64,000 nucleotides of DNA, from contig CBDAQZ010000002.1 of the NCBI GenBank assembly GCA_965199335.1, positions 248,001-312,000 of the forward strand. The letters are read 5' to 3'. Positions 8,563 to 17,189 of this stretch are shown piece after piece. The stretch's first letter is position 1, and each line of letters starts with the position of its first letter. Both the position numbers and the translations under genes were made by a program. Under the pieces are notes generated by a model. It saw only the letters and a program-made list of their open reading frames with translations, made no database searches and was not told where the DNA came from. This DNA comes from CBDAQV01 sp965199335 (GTDB taxonomy: Bacteria > Pseudomonadota > Alphaproteobacteria > CALMVH01).

Positions 8563-10202
8563 TACATATGCCCCAGCAGGGTTTTGGGTTTGGTCTGGCG
8601 CAGCCAGGTGATCATCATCCAGCGCACCAGAATCATGGCGGTAAACAACGATATGACGATGCCGAAGCTGATGGTCACGGCAAAGCCCTTGACCACGCCG
8701 GCGCCAAACATGAACAGGATCGCCATCTTGATCAGCGTCGTCAGGTTCGCATCCAGCACCGTGCCGAACGCGCGCTTGTACCCTGACTCAAGCGCGGCGA
8801 AGGGCGCGCGGCCCAGTTTGCTTTCCTCCCGAATGCGCTCGTTGACCAGGATGTTGGCGTCGACCGACATGCCGACGCTCAGCAGCAGGCCGGCGATGCC
8901 GGGCAGTGTCAGCGTCGCCTGGATCAAAGACAACACCGCGATGGTGATGATCAGGTTGAACACCACGGCGATATCCGCGAACAGGCCGAACAGCCCGTAG
9001 GACAGGATCATGTAGACCGCGACCAGGCCAAGCCCGATGGCCGCAGCATAGACGCCCGAACGGATCGAGTCGGCGCCGAGGTCTGGACCGACGCTACGCT
9101 CCTCGATGATCTTAAGCGGCGCCGGCAACGCACCCGCGCGCAACAGGACGGCCAAATCGTTGGCGGTCTGGGCGGTATAGTTTCCGGTGATCTGGCCATG
9201 ACCGCCCGTAATCGGCTCCTGGATGTTCGGCGCGCTGATCACCTTGTTGTCCAGCACGATGGCGAACGGCTTGCCGACATTGGCGCTTGTCGTTTCTGCG
9301 AACCGGCGCGCGCCGACCGAGTTGAAGGTGAAGCTGACGACCCACGAGCCGGTCGAGGAATCGGTTGCCGCACGGGCATCGGTCAGGTCGCCGCCCGATA
9401 CTTCGATCTTCTTGCGCACGATGACATTGCGCGGCATGCCGCGCGCCGTAGCGGCATCTTCCTGCAGGATGTCGTCGCCAGGGGGCGCGACGGTCGCGGC
9501 GGGATCTGCCTCGGCATCGACCAGCTGGAAGTTCATCTTGGCGGTGGTGCCGATGATCGACTTGACGCGGTCGGGGTCCTGAACACCCGGCAGCTGCACC
9601 AGGATGCGGTCGTCGCCCTGCTTGGCGATCTGGGGCTCGGCGACGCCCAGCTGGTCGATACGGCGGCGGACGATCTCGATCGACTGTTCGACCGCGTTCG
9701 AGGCCCGTTCCTTGATGGCGGCGTCGGTAAGCGCCAGCGTGATCGCCGAGCCATCGGGCGAAGCCGTTACCGTGTAAGCTACGGAATCGCTGGCGGAAAG
9801 GGCCGGTCTGGAGCCGGAAACGAGGGGCTTGCTGCCCTTTACGCCTTCGACCTTGTCCAGCGATTCCAGCGCCGCATTCATCTGGGCGGGATCGCGCAGA
9901 ACGATATGGATGCCGTCGGCGCCCGCCGTCAAGCTGGTAAAGCCGACCTTATCGCCGCGCAGCTGGGTTTTGACCGCATCCAGCGTCGTATCCAGCTGTT
10001 CCTTGCGCATGGCGTTCAGGTCTAGCTGCAGCAGCAGATAGGCGCCGCCCTTCAGATCCAGACCCAGATTGATCTGGCTATGCGGCATCCAGCCCGGCCA
10101 TTTGTCGATTTCGGCCTTGGGAAACAGATTGGGCAGCGCAAACAGTATGCCGAACAGGCAGACCGCGACCATCGCCGCGATCCGGGAACGCGAGAAATAC
10201 AT
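8562..10202 (-). CDS. secD: Protein translocase subunit SecD
   Basis: SecD is the larger partner of SecF in the auxiliary translocase. The 546 residues begin with a membrane helix, then INLGLDLKGGAYLLLQLDL, the family signature at the start of the P1 periplasmic domain. RRRIDQLGVAEPQIAKQG lies in the middle, and six membrane helices form the C-terminal half, including MSVDANILVNERIREE. Length is slightly below that of E. coli SecD. The gene follows yajC by 70 bases and overlaps secF by one base. Confidence 0.97.
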   Translation of the reverse strand: MYFSRSRIAAMVAVCLFGILFALPNLFPKAEIDKWPGWMPHSQINLGLDLKGGAYLLLQLDLNAMRKEQLDTTLDAVKTQLRGDKVGFTSLTAGADGIHIVLRDPAQMNAALESLDKVEGVKGSKPLVSGSRPALSASDSVAYTVTASPDGSAITLALTDAAIKERASNAVEQSIEIVRRRIDQLGVAEPQIAKQGDDRILVQLPGVQDPDRVKSIIGTTAKMNFQLVDAEADPAATVAPPGDDILQEDAATARGMPRNVIVRKKIEVSGGDLTDARAATDSSTGSWVVSFTFNSVGARRFAETTSANVGKPFAIVLDNKVISAPNIQEPITGGHGQITGNYTAQTANDLAVLLRAGALPAPLKIIEERSVGPDLGADSIRSGVYAAAIGLGLVAVYMILSYGLFGLFADIAVVFNLIITIAVLSLIQATLTLPGIAGLLLSVGMSVDANILVNERIREESKLGRAPFAALESGYKRAFGTVLDANLTTLIKMAILFMFGAGVVKGFAVTISFGIVISLFTAMILVRWMMITWLRQTKPKTLLGHM

Positions 10203-10272
10203 TATGTCATGGTCTCATCAGATATCGGAGCGTGCCGCAATGAAAAGCAGGTTTCCCCGCCCCGGACAAGTC

Positions 10273-10635
10273 CTATGACTTGTCGGCCTTGCCCGGTATC
10301 TTCACGGCAGGTTCCGGCAGGGATGCGCCGTACAATCCGGCTATGTTGGACGTCAGAACGCGCACGCGCACGTTATCCGCAAGATCGAGCACGATTTCCT
10401 TGTCATCGATTTTCTGGACCTTGCCGATCAGACCGCCGGTAGTAACGACTTCGTCGCCCTTTTTCATGGTCGCGCGCAGGGCGTCCTGGTTCTTCTTCTG
10501 CTGATCCATGGGGCGAAAGACGATGACGTAGAACACCAGCAGGATCAAAGCGATGGGCAACATCTGGATCAGACCGTCAGCCGAACTCGACGATGTCTGC
10601 GTCAATCCTTGCGCGTAGGCGGAAGATATAAACAT
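10273..10635 (-). CDS. yajC: Preprotein translocase subunit YajC
   Basis: YajC is a small single-span membrane protein that co-purifies with SecDF. Of the 120 residues, about 25-45 form the membrane helix ending VFYVIVFRPMDQQKK, and the cytosolic part contains MKKGDEVVTTGGLIGKV, the family signature. The start at 10635 is preceded by a strong AGAGGAGA box. It is the first gene of the leftward yajC-secD-secF-Mth938 operon, and divergent from the DUF815 ATPase, an order seen in many alphaproteobacteria. Confidence 0.96.
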   Translation of the reverse strand: MFISSAYAQGLTQTSSSSADGLIQMLPIALILLVFYVIVFRPMDQQKKNQDALRATMKKGDEVVTTGGLIGKVQKIDDKEIVLDLADNVRVRVLTSNIAGLYGASLPEPAVKIPGKADKS

Positions 10636-10720
10636 CTCTTCTCCTCTTAACGATAGTTGTTTACACTTTGTTAGGCACTAATGACTTGCTTGAGACCGCT
10701 TGGCAAGCAAACAATATCGC

Positions 10721-11536
10721 ATGGAGCATTTGATCCCGATATTGACGCGTATCGCCGAAGCCCTTGAGCGCATCGCCCCTTCCCCACAACCGCAATCCGT
10801 CTTGGACGACGGCATGGCATGGCGCTGGAACGGTGAGGATGGCCGCTTGATGCCGGTGGCATCGGTATCGCATATAAGCCTCGATCTGCTGAGAGGCATC
10901 GATCGCCAGCGCGATATATTGCTGCAAAATACAAGACAGTTCGCCGACGGCAAGCCTGCCAACAATGCCTTGTTATGGGGTGCAAAGGGGACTGGCAAAA
11001 GTTCGCTGGTAAAAGCCGTGCATGCCCGGGTCAGCGGCACTCTGGGCCTGATCGAAGTCGCGCGCGACGAGATCGCCACCCTGCCCCGGCTGCTCGACAT
11101 GCTGCGCGGCAGCGATCGACGCTTCCTGATCTTTTGCGACGACCTGTCGTTCGAAGCCGAGGATACGGCGTACAAGGCACTGAAATCGGTTCTGGACGGC
11201 GGCATCGAAGGTAGGCCGGACAATGTGCTGCTGTACGCTACCTCCAACCGCCGGCATCTCATGGCGCGCGAGATGATCGAAAACGAACGCTCGACCGCGA
11301 TCAATCCTGCCGAGGCGGTCGATGAAAAAGTTTCGCTGTCCGATCGGTTCGGCCTGTGGCTTGGTTTCCACAACATGGACCAGGCGACCTATCTGGAAAT
11401 CGTCGAAGGCTATGCGAAGGATTTTGGTATTGTGTTGCCCGTCGAGGTCCTGCACGCCAAGGCCAACGAATGGTCGATTACCCGTGGCAGCCGCTCGGGA
11501 CGCGTGGCATGGCAGTTCGTGCAGGATCAAAGATAG
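10721..11536 (+). CDS. DUF815 family AAA-type ATPase
   Basis: This cytosolic ATPase belongs to the DUF815 family and has 271 residues from ATG 10721. Walker A is GAKGTGKSSLV, Walker B is RFLIFCDDLSFE, and LLYATSNRRHLMAREM is the sensor segment that marks the family. The C-terminal part SITRGSRSGRVAWQFVQD is also typical. A TTG at 10700 gives a seven-residue extension without similarity, so I prefer the ATG. Neither start has a convincing ribosome-binding box. The substrate is unknown. The conserved divergent position next to yajC hints at a link with export or membrane proteins, but this is inference. Confidence 0.88.
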   Translation: MEHLIPILTRIAEALERIAPSPQPQSVLDDGMAWRWNGEDGRLMPVASVSHISLDLLRGIDRQRDILLQNTRQFADGKPANNALLWGAKGTGKSSLVKAVHARVSGTLGLIEVARDEIATLPRLLDMLRGSDRRFLIFCDDLSFEAEDTAYKALKSVLDGGIEGRPDNVLLYATSNRRHLMAREMIENERSTAINPAEAVDEKVSLSDRFGLWLGFHNMDQATYLEIVEGYAKDFGIVLPVEVLHAKANEWSITRGSRSGRVAWQFVQDQR

Positions 11537-11619
11537 TTAACAAATCATAAATTGATTGACGTTTCATCTATAACTCATTACTAGCCGGACTATAACAACG
11601 TCACAATCGAATACCCAAT

Positions 11620-12243
11620 ATGGTTACTCAGCCAACGCTTGAAGAACTGCTGGCTCTGCCGACCACCCATGGCAAGCGCAACAGTCTAGGGCTGCCGCAG
11701 CCCAATCGCAGCGAACTGGTGCTGACCTCGCTGACCGCTCCGCCGGGATTGACGGTGACAGCGATCGTTGTTCCGTTTCTCGAAAATGGAGACGTGATCC
11801 TTTGCAACAGTCGTAAACGTCAGCGCCTCGAACTTCCGGGCGGCCGCCTCAACCGAGATGAGGGTCCGGAAGAGGCAGGAAAACGCGAGTTGGTGGAAGA
11901 GACGGGTTCGATCGTGAGGACTGTCATCCCGGTTGGATTCGTCCGGAATATTTTCGAGGGCAAGCGTTCCGCAAGCCCGGAACATCCAATCACGTTCAAA
12001 CAGTTTTACGCCGGTAGGGTTGTCGAACAGCGACCGTTCGTGCCGAATAGGGAATGCGATATGCCGGTTATCGTCATGCCGGGCGAATTGCTCGGCCCCG
12101 ATGCCCCGATAGGGAGGTTTCAAAGGATAATCTTCAAGGAGGCGCAGCGTAGGATGAGCCTCGCAGCGCCTGCCATCGATGCGCTGTTGGCGCTACGCTT
12201 TCCCGCACCGGGCCGAGGCGTTATTGCGCCTAACGAATTCTGA
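11620..12243 (+). CDS. Nudix hydrolase
   Basis: This 207-residue protein of the Nudix superfamily cleaves nucleoside diphosphates linked to another group. The Nudix box is complete: GGRLNRDEGPEEAGKRELVE followed by ETG, matching the GX5EX7REUXEEXGU pattern and so keeping the metal-binding glutamates. The region before it, LTVTAIVVPFLENGDVILC, forms the expected first strands. The substrate cannot be told from sequence; the 50-residue N-terminal extension has no recognised motif. An AT-rich stretch of about 80 bases separates it from the DUF815 gene and probably holds its promoter. It converges on the nlpD-like gene with 11 bases between stops. Confidence 0.9.
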   Translation: MVTQPTLEELLALPTTHGKRNSLGLPQPNRSELVLTSLTAPPGLTVTAIVVPFLENGDVILCNSRKRQRLELPGGRLNRDEGPEEAGKRELVEETGSIVRTVIPVGFVRNIFEGKRSASPEHPITFKQFYAGRVVEQRPFVPNRECDMPVIVMPGELLGPDAPIGRFQRIIFKEAQRRMSLAAPAIDALLALRFPAPGRGVIAPNEF

Positions 12244-12254
12244 TCCGCTGAACG

Positions 12255-13205
12255 TCAGCTCAGCTTCCCCGTTGGATCGACCGCTTCTTTCCCATGCCGC
12301 AACTCGAAATGCAGTTGGGGGCTGTCGATCGATCCTGTCTGGCCCACGGTACCGACCTGCTGGCCCGCCTTTACTGCCTCCCCTTTCTTGACTGCGATCG
12401 AGCCCAGATGGGCGTATGCCGTGATCCAGCCATCGGCGTGGCGGATCAGGACCAGGTTGCCGAAACCCTTCAGGTCGCTGCCGGCATAGGCCACGGCGCC
12501 CTGGGCGGCGGCCTTGACCGGCGTACCTTCGGCGGCCGCGATATTGATACCGTCGTTATGCAGTCCCCCAGGCTTGGGCCCGAAGGTGGAGACGATCTCG
12601 CCCTTTACCGGCCACAGGAAGCCGGATGCCGGACCGGCCGTATCCGTCGAGGCAGCCGGCGCTGCTGCCTGAGTCGGCGGCGCCAGGGCCACCGGCGAGG
12701 AAAGGTCGGTCGGCTTGCCCGCGACCGGTGGGGTCAGCGGCGTGGCTTGGACGACCGGGCGTGGTGGTGGCGGCGGCACCAGGTCGGCATCATCAGCGCC
12801 CGCAACCTGCGGGCCGGGATCCTGGCCATGATAATCGGGCAGCACCAGCTGCTGGCCGGACAGGACCTTGTAAGGGGGCGACATGTTGTTGAGCCGCGCT
12901 ATGCCGCTCTGGCTGATATTGAAACGCTGTGCGATCTTCGATAGCGAGTCACCCGATTGCACCGTGTAGACATGAGGCACCGGAACGATCAGGGTTTCGC
13001 CCGTGGTCAGTCGGTAGGGCGGTGACAGCCTGTTCGCATCCACCAATGCATTCAGGCTGACGCCGAGGCGGCGCGCGACATCATCGATCGTCTCACCCTG
13101 CTTGACGGAGACGGTCTGCATCGCGCCGGGTTCGCGCGGACCGGTATTACCGGCGCAGGCAGCCATGAACAAGGGCAGAGTCAGTAGTGCAAAACGAAAT
13201 TTCAT
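12255..13205 (-). CDS. LysM/M23 lipoprotein, NlpD-like amidase activator
   Basis: This is a 316-residue outer-membrane lipoprotein candidate. The signal peptide ends in the lipobox MAAC (Cys17). Two LysM peptidoglycan-binding repeats follow, SVKQGETIDDVARRLGVS and YTVQSGDSLSKIAQRF, then a proline/alanine linker and a C-terminal M23 fold from about residue 200. Zinc ligands are degenerate: the first motif reads GLHNDGIN, with N where D is needed, and the last reads PQLHFEL, with Q where H is needed. This matches NlpD/EnvC-type proteins, which activate cell-wall amidases rather than cut peptidoglycan. It overlaps the pcm stop by four bases and ends the serS-surE-pcm operon. Confidence 0.88.
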   Translation of the reverse strand: MKFRFALLTLPLFMAACAGNTGPREPGAMQTVSVKQGETIDDVARRLGVSLNALVDANRLSPPYRLTTGETLIVPVPHVYTVQSGDSLSKIAQRFNISQSGIARLNNMSPPYKVLSGQQLVLPDYHGQDPGPQVAGADDADLVPPPPPRPVVQATPLTPPVAGKPTDLSSPVALAPPTQAAAPAASTDTAGPASGFLWPVKGEIVSTFGPKPGGLHNDGINIAAAEGTPVKAAAQGAVAYAGSDLKGFGNLVLIRHADGWITAYAHLGSIAVKKGEAVKAGQQVGTVGQTGSIDSPQLHFELRHGKEAVDPTGKLS

Positions 13206-13840
13206 GTCTGTGTCTCCGGCACCAGCGGCACGAACCTGACGGGAAAGAGGTCGCGCCGCACGATGCCGTTCTCGGTGCGCGTGAATTCGGCGACGACCTG
13301 ATGGATCGGATCCTCGGCGATGGGCGTGATCATGATGCCGCCGGGAGCCAGTTGATCCAAGAGAAGCGGCGGCGCTTCCTTGCTGGCGGCGGCGGTGACG
13401 ATGATGCGGTCGAACGGGGCCTGCTCGGGCCAGCCCTTCATGCCGTTGCCGGCTTTCGTCGTAACATTGAGCAGCTGCAATTCGAGCAGGATCTTCTCTG
13501 CCTCGACCTGCAATTCGCGCAGCAATTCGATGGTGTAGACGCGGCGCGACAGCATGGCCAGCAGCGCGGTCTGGTAGCCCGAGCCGGTGCCGACTTCCAG
13601 CACCTTGTGCGTCTTCTTCAGCTTAAGCGCCTCGGTCATGGTGGCAACGACCAAAGGCTGGCTGATGGTCTGCCCCATGCCGATCGGCAGGGCGGTATCG
13701 TCATAGGCCTTGTCGAGGAAGCTGGGGGGCACGAAACGCTCGCGCGGGATGCGCTCGATCGCGTTCAGCACGTCCATGTCGCCGATGCCGGAGCGGCGCA
13801 GGCTCATCACCAGGCGGATCTTGCGCGCCTCGATGCTCAT
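13202..13840 (-). CDS. pcm: Protein-L-isoaspartate O-methyltransferase
   Basis: The enzyme repairs damaged aspartyl residues by methylating isoaspartate with S-adenosylmethionine. The 212 residues contain IPRERFVPP, the substrate-side motif GQTISQPLVVATM, and the SAM-binding motif VLEVGTGSGYQTALLA, all intact. Start is ATG 13840, which overlaps the surE stop (ATGA). An open frame continues upstream inside surE without homology and is not coding. The order surE-pcm-nlpD is conserved across proteobacteria. A second, more degenerate PIMT-like gene lies at 27212-27889. Confidence 0.95.
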   Translation of the reverse strand: MSIEARKIRLVMSLRRSGIGDMDVLNAIERIPRERFVPPSFLDKAYDDTALPIGMGQTISQPLVVATMTEALKLKKTHKVLEVGTGSGYQTALLAMLSRRVYTIELLRELQVEAEKILLELQLLNVTTKAGNGMKGWPEQAPFDRIIVTAAASKEAPPLLLDQLAPGGIMITPIAEDPIHQVVAEFTRTENGIVRRDLFPVRFVPLVPETQT

Positions 13841-14613
13841 GCGAACGCCTTGCCCAGCGTGTCGAGCGTTGCGTGATGCGTCATGTCCAGCGTCAGCGGC
13901 GTTACCGAGATCGCGCCGCCACGCAGCACCGAAATATCGGTATCCAGCGGCGCCTCGCCGAGCCCGATAATTCCGCCGATCCAGAAATAGGATTTGCCGT
14001 GCGGGTCGGTGCGGTGCGACAGGTCGGTCAGCACCCTGTGTTTCCCTTGGCGCACGGCCTGGATGCCGGTGATCTTTTCTCCCGGCTCCAGATCGGGGAA
14101 GTTGACGTTGAACAGCACATTCGGCGGAATGGTATGCTCCATGATACGCGTCAGGACCTCGACCAGATGCTGTTCCGCCACATGCCAGCGCGGCCCCCTG
14201 CTCCAGTCGCCGATTTCCTGGCTGAAGGCAATTGCCGGGATACCTAGCAAGGTCGCCTCGATCGCTGCGGCGACCGTGCCGGAATAGGTGATGTCGTCGG
14301 CGATATTGCGCCCGGCATTGATGCCCGAGATCACCAGATCCGGTTTGCGGTCGGGAAAAAGATGATCGCTGCCCAGCACGATGCAATCGGTCGGCGTGCC
14401 ATCGACGGAGTAACGCCGCTCACCGTATTTCTTCAGGCGGACGGGGCGGAAGAGAGTCAGCGAATGGCTTGACGCCGATTGTTCGGTTTCGGGCGCGCAT
14501 ACCCAGACGTCGGGCGTGATGGTTGCGACCAGTTTTTCCAGCAACGCCAGACCGGGCGCGTTGATGCCATCGTCGTTGCAGATCAGAATGCGCAGGGATG
14601 ACAGGTCAGCCAT
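13837..14613 (-). CDS. surE: 5'/3'-nucleotidase SurE
   Basis: SurE is a metal-dependent phosphatase acting on nucleoside monophosphates and short polyphosphate. The 258 residues show RILICNDDGINAPGLALLE, with the metal-binding DD pair, then APETEQSASSHSLTL and LVISGINAGRNIADDITYSG, which place all known metal ligands (D, D, S, N). Length is typical. The gene overlaps serS by eight bases upstream and pcm by four downstream, which implies coupled translation. Confidence 0.96.
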   Translation of the reverse strand: MADLSSLRILICNDDGINAPGLALLEKLVATITPDVWVCAPETEQSASSHSLTLFRPVRLKKYGERRYSVDGTPTDCIVLGSDHLFPDRKPDLVISGINAGRNIADDITYSGTVAAAIEATLLGIPAIAFSQEIGDWSRGPRWHVAEQHLVEVLTRIMEHTIPPNVLFNVNFPDLEPGEKITGIQAVRQGKHRVLTDLSHRTDPHGKSYFWIGGIIGLGEAPLDTDISVLRGGAISVTPLTLDMTHHATLDTLGKAFA

Positions 14614-15880
14614 GCCGCTCGATGCGCTCCACGCCGCCCATGTAAGGTTTCAGGACGGTGGGAATGGTGATCGAGCCATCGCGGTTCTGGTAGTTTTCCA
14701 TCACCGCGACCAGCGCCCGACCCACGGCAACGCCCGACCCGTTCAGCGTGTGCACGAACTGCGTGTCCTTCTCGCCCTTGCGGCGGAACCGCGCCTTCAT
14801 GCGCCGCCCCTGGAAATCGCCGCAATTCGAGCAGCTGGAAATCTCGCGGTACATATCCTGCGCCGGCAGCCAGACCTCCAGGTCGTAGGTCTTGCGTGCC
14901 GTACCGCCGGTATCACCGCTGCACAGCAGCATGGTGCGGAACGGCAGTTCCAGCCGCTTCAGGACTTCCTCGGCGCAATTTACCAGGCGGTCGTGTTCGG
15001 CTGGCGAGGCGTCCGGCTCGACGATCGACACCAGCTCTACCTTCCAGAACTGGTGCTGGCGGATCATGCCGCGCGTATCCTTGCCAGCGGCGCCCGCTTC
15101 AGAACGAAAGCACGGCGTCAGGCCGGTCAGGCGCAGGGGCAGGATTTCGGCGTCGACGATCTGGTCCATGACATAGTTGGTCAGGGGCACTTCCGATGTC
15201 GGGATCAGCCAGCGCTCGTCGGTCGTCTGGAAGCTGTTCTCATTGAACTTCGGCAGCTGGCCGGTGCCGAACAAGGCCTGCGAGCGGACCAGCAGCGGCA
15301 CCCCGCATTCGGTATAGCCATGTTCCGCCGTCGCGAGGTCGAGCATGAACTGGCCCAGCGACCGTTCCAGCCGTGCGATCTGTCCCTTCAGAAACGCGAA
15401 GCGCGTTCCCGCCATGCGGCCTGCGGCTTCGAAGTCGATCAGCTTCAGCGACTCACCCAGCGCGACATGGTCCTGCGGGTTCTCTATCTTCTTGGGTTCG
15501 CCATGGCGGCGGACTTCAACGTTCAGCGCCTCATCCGCGCCATCCGGCACAGCGCCGTCGAGCACGTTGGGCAACATTGCCAGGTGCATGTCCAGTTGAT
15601 CGGCGAGTGTTTTTTCGTCCGATTCCAGCTTAGTCAGGCGTTCCTTTATCTCGGCCACGCGGCCCATGATGTTGCCGGCGTCCCTGCCCTGCTGCCTGGC
15701 CGCGCCGATCTCCTTCGAAGCGTTGTTACGCTCCGCCTGTAATTCCTGCATCTCGGTCTGGAAAGCGCGGCGGCGCTGGTCGAGGTCGATGATGTGAGAG
15801 GATTGCGACGTCAGGCCCCGGCGCGCCATGGCGGCATCGAAGGCTTCGGGTTCGTCGCGTATCCAGCGCAAATCAAGCAT
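14606..15880 (-). CDS. serS: Serine-tRNA ligase
   Basis: SerS charges tRNA-Ser with serine, a class II synthetase. The 424 residues start MLDLRWIRDEPEAFDAAM, the N-terminal tRNA-binding coiled coil covers about residues 30-105, motif 2 reads FRSEAGAAGKDTRGMIRQHQ, and motif 3 ends NGSGVAVGRALVAVMEN. Length is normal. The upstream gap to xth is filled by the second copy of the palindromic repeat. Downstream it overlaps surE by eight bases. Confidence 0.97.
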   Translation of the reverse strand: MLDLRWIRDEPEAFDAAMARRGLTSQSSHIIDLDQRRRAFQTEMQELQAERNNASKEIGAARQQGRDAGNIMGRVAEIKERLTKLESDEKTLADQLDMHLAMLPNVLDGAVPDGADEALNVEVRRHGEPKKIENPQDHVALGESLKLIDFEAAGRMAGTRFAFLKGQIARLERSLGQFMLDLATAEHGYTECGVPLLVRSQALFGTGQLPKFNENSFQTTDERWLIPTSEVPLTNYVMDQIVDAEILPLRLTGLTPCFRSEAGAAGKDTRGMIRQHQFWKVELVSIVEPDASPAEHDRLVNCAEEVLKRLELPFRTMLLCSGDTGGTARKTYDLEVWLPAQDMYREISSCSNCGDFQGRRMKARFRRKGEKDTQFVHTLNGSGVAVGRALVAVMENYQNRDGSITIPTVLKPYMGGVERIERHG

Positions 15881-15894
15881 GATAATATTCCATC

Positions 15895-16004
15895 GTCATT
15901 CCGGACTGAAGGTCCGGAATCCATACCGTCGCTGTAGCAAATGCGCACCTCACCGTCCACAGCCTATGGTTTCAGTGCTGTGCACGGTCGGCGCATGGAA
16001 TGAC
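15895..16004. repeat. Intergenic palindromic repeat, copy 2 of 3
   Basis: This 110-base element has perfect 8-bp terminal inverted repeats, GTCATTCC (15895-15902) and GGAATGAC (15997-16004). Just inside the left end a 9-bp stem ATTCCGGAC with GTCCGGAAT (15898-15920) closes a 5-base loop, followed by CCAT as in the other two copies. The middle 75 bases are not shared. It sits between the xth stop and the serS start, both leftward, so its hairpin may lower read-through from erpA-xth into serS. Confidence 0.8.
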
Positions 16005-16005
16005 A

Positions 16006-16764
16006 TCAACCGAGCTCGACGATTACCGGCGTATGGTCCGACGGTTTTTCCAGCCCGCGCGGATGCTTGTCGATGACGCATCCCTGCAGGCGGTCGGCGG
16101 CCTGCGGTGACAGTAGCAGGTGATCGATGCGAATGCCCTGGTCGCGTTCCCAGCTGCCGAAATAATCCCAGAACGTATATTGATGCGCCTGGCGGTTCAC
16201 GGCGCGGAAGGCGTCTGTGTATCCCATGTGCAGCATCGCGCGGAACAGGCTGCGGCTTTCGGGGCGATACAGCGCATCGCCCTCCCATACCGCTGGATTA
16301 TGACAATCCTCGGGCTCGGGAATGACGTTATAGTCGCCGCCCAGCACGATCGGCATACCCGTTTCAAGCAAAGCCGCGGCATGGGCGTTCAAACGCTCCA
16401 TCCAGGCCAGCTTGTAGGGAAACTTCGGCGAATCGACCGGATTGCCGTTGGGCAGGTAGATCGAGGCGACTCGAACGCCGTTCACAGTGCCTTCGATGTA
16501 ACGCGAATGGTCGTCCTCGGGATCGCCCGGCAGCGCCGTTATGATGTCTGTAACGGGTTCACGCGACAGAATGGCTACGCCGTTATAGCTTTTCTGGCCG
16601 ACATATTCGGTGCGGTAACCAAGTCCCTTGAATTCCAGTTCGGGGAATTCCAGACTTTTTAGTTCCTGAAGCAACAGGACGTCGGGGGTGGCGCTTGCCA
16701 CCCAATCCAGCGCGATCTGCAACCGCGCCCGGATCGAGTTGACGTTCCAGGTGGCGATTCTCAC
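16006..16764 (-). CDS. xth: Exodeoxyribonuclease III
   Basis: This AP endonuclease and 3' exonuclease acts in base excision repair. The 252 residues begin MRIATWNVNSIRARL and include LLLQELKS with the metal-binding glutamate, GGDYNVIPEPEDC, and the C-terminal RIDHLLLS and SDHTPVIVEL, which hold the catalytic D/H pair. Start is GTG 16764 within the AAGTGA junction that also ends erpA, so the two are translationally coupled. Confidence 0.95.
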   Translation of the reverse strand: MRIATWNVNSIRARLQIALDWVASATPDVLLLQELKSLEFPELEFKGLGYRTEYVGQKSYNGVAILSREPVTDIITALPGDPEDDHSRYIEGTVNGVRVASIYLPNGNPVDSPKFPYKLAWMERLNAHAAALLETGMPIVLGGDYNVIPEPEDCHNPAVWEGDALYRPESRSLFRAMLHMGYTDAFRAVNRQAHQYTFWDYFGSWERDQGIRIDHLLLSPQAADRLQGCVIDKHPRGLEKPSDHTPVIVELG

Positions 16765-17111
16765 TTAGCTGAGAAGCTGGTCCCGCAGCCGCAGGTCGAA
16801 GCGGCGTTCGGGTTGCGGACCTCGAAATAGGATCCCATCAGCGTCTCGACGAAGTTCACTTCCGAGCCGACCAGCAGGTCCAGCGACACGTCATCGGCCA
16901 CGATCTCGGCACCATCGCGCTCGAAAACCCTATCGTCGCCAGTGACTTGGTCGGTGAACTCGAACTTATACTTGAAGCCCTGGCAGCCGCCGCCCAGCAC
17001 GGCGACGCGCAGTTTCAGCGGCTTGCCGTCCTTCGCCTGCATTGCCTTGATCCGGCGCGCGGCGCTTTCGCTGACGGTCAAGCCGGTTTCGATTCTGCTG
17101 ATTTCGTTCAT
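16761..17111 (-). CDS. erpA: A-type iron-sulfur carrier protein
   Basis: This protein delivers Fe-S clusters to apo-proteins. The 116 residues have the three expected cysteines: Cys43 in LGGGCQGFKYKF, and Cys107 and Cys109 in STCGCGTSF. The gene position, divergent from dgt and upstream of xth, is the usual place of erpA in alphaproteobacteria, which is why I use this symbol instead of iscA; sequence alone does not separate them fully. ATG 17111 has a GGAGAT box upstream. A much longer open frame extends backwards through the dgt gene but has no homology. Confidence 0.92.
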   Translation of the reverse strand: MNEISRIETGLTVSESAARRIKAMQAKDGKPLKLRVAVLGGGCQGFKYKFEFTDQVTGDDRVFERDGAEIVADDVSLDLLVGSEVNFVETLMGSYFEVRNPNAASTCGCGTSFSAK

Positions 17112-17189
17112 CGCCAAATCTCCTTGTTGACTTGAGTATAGCGCGGATTTGCTCTGGATCAAACCATCAGAACCCTTAAACTGCATGCC

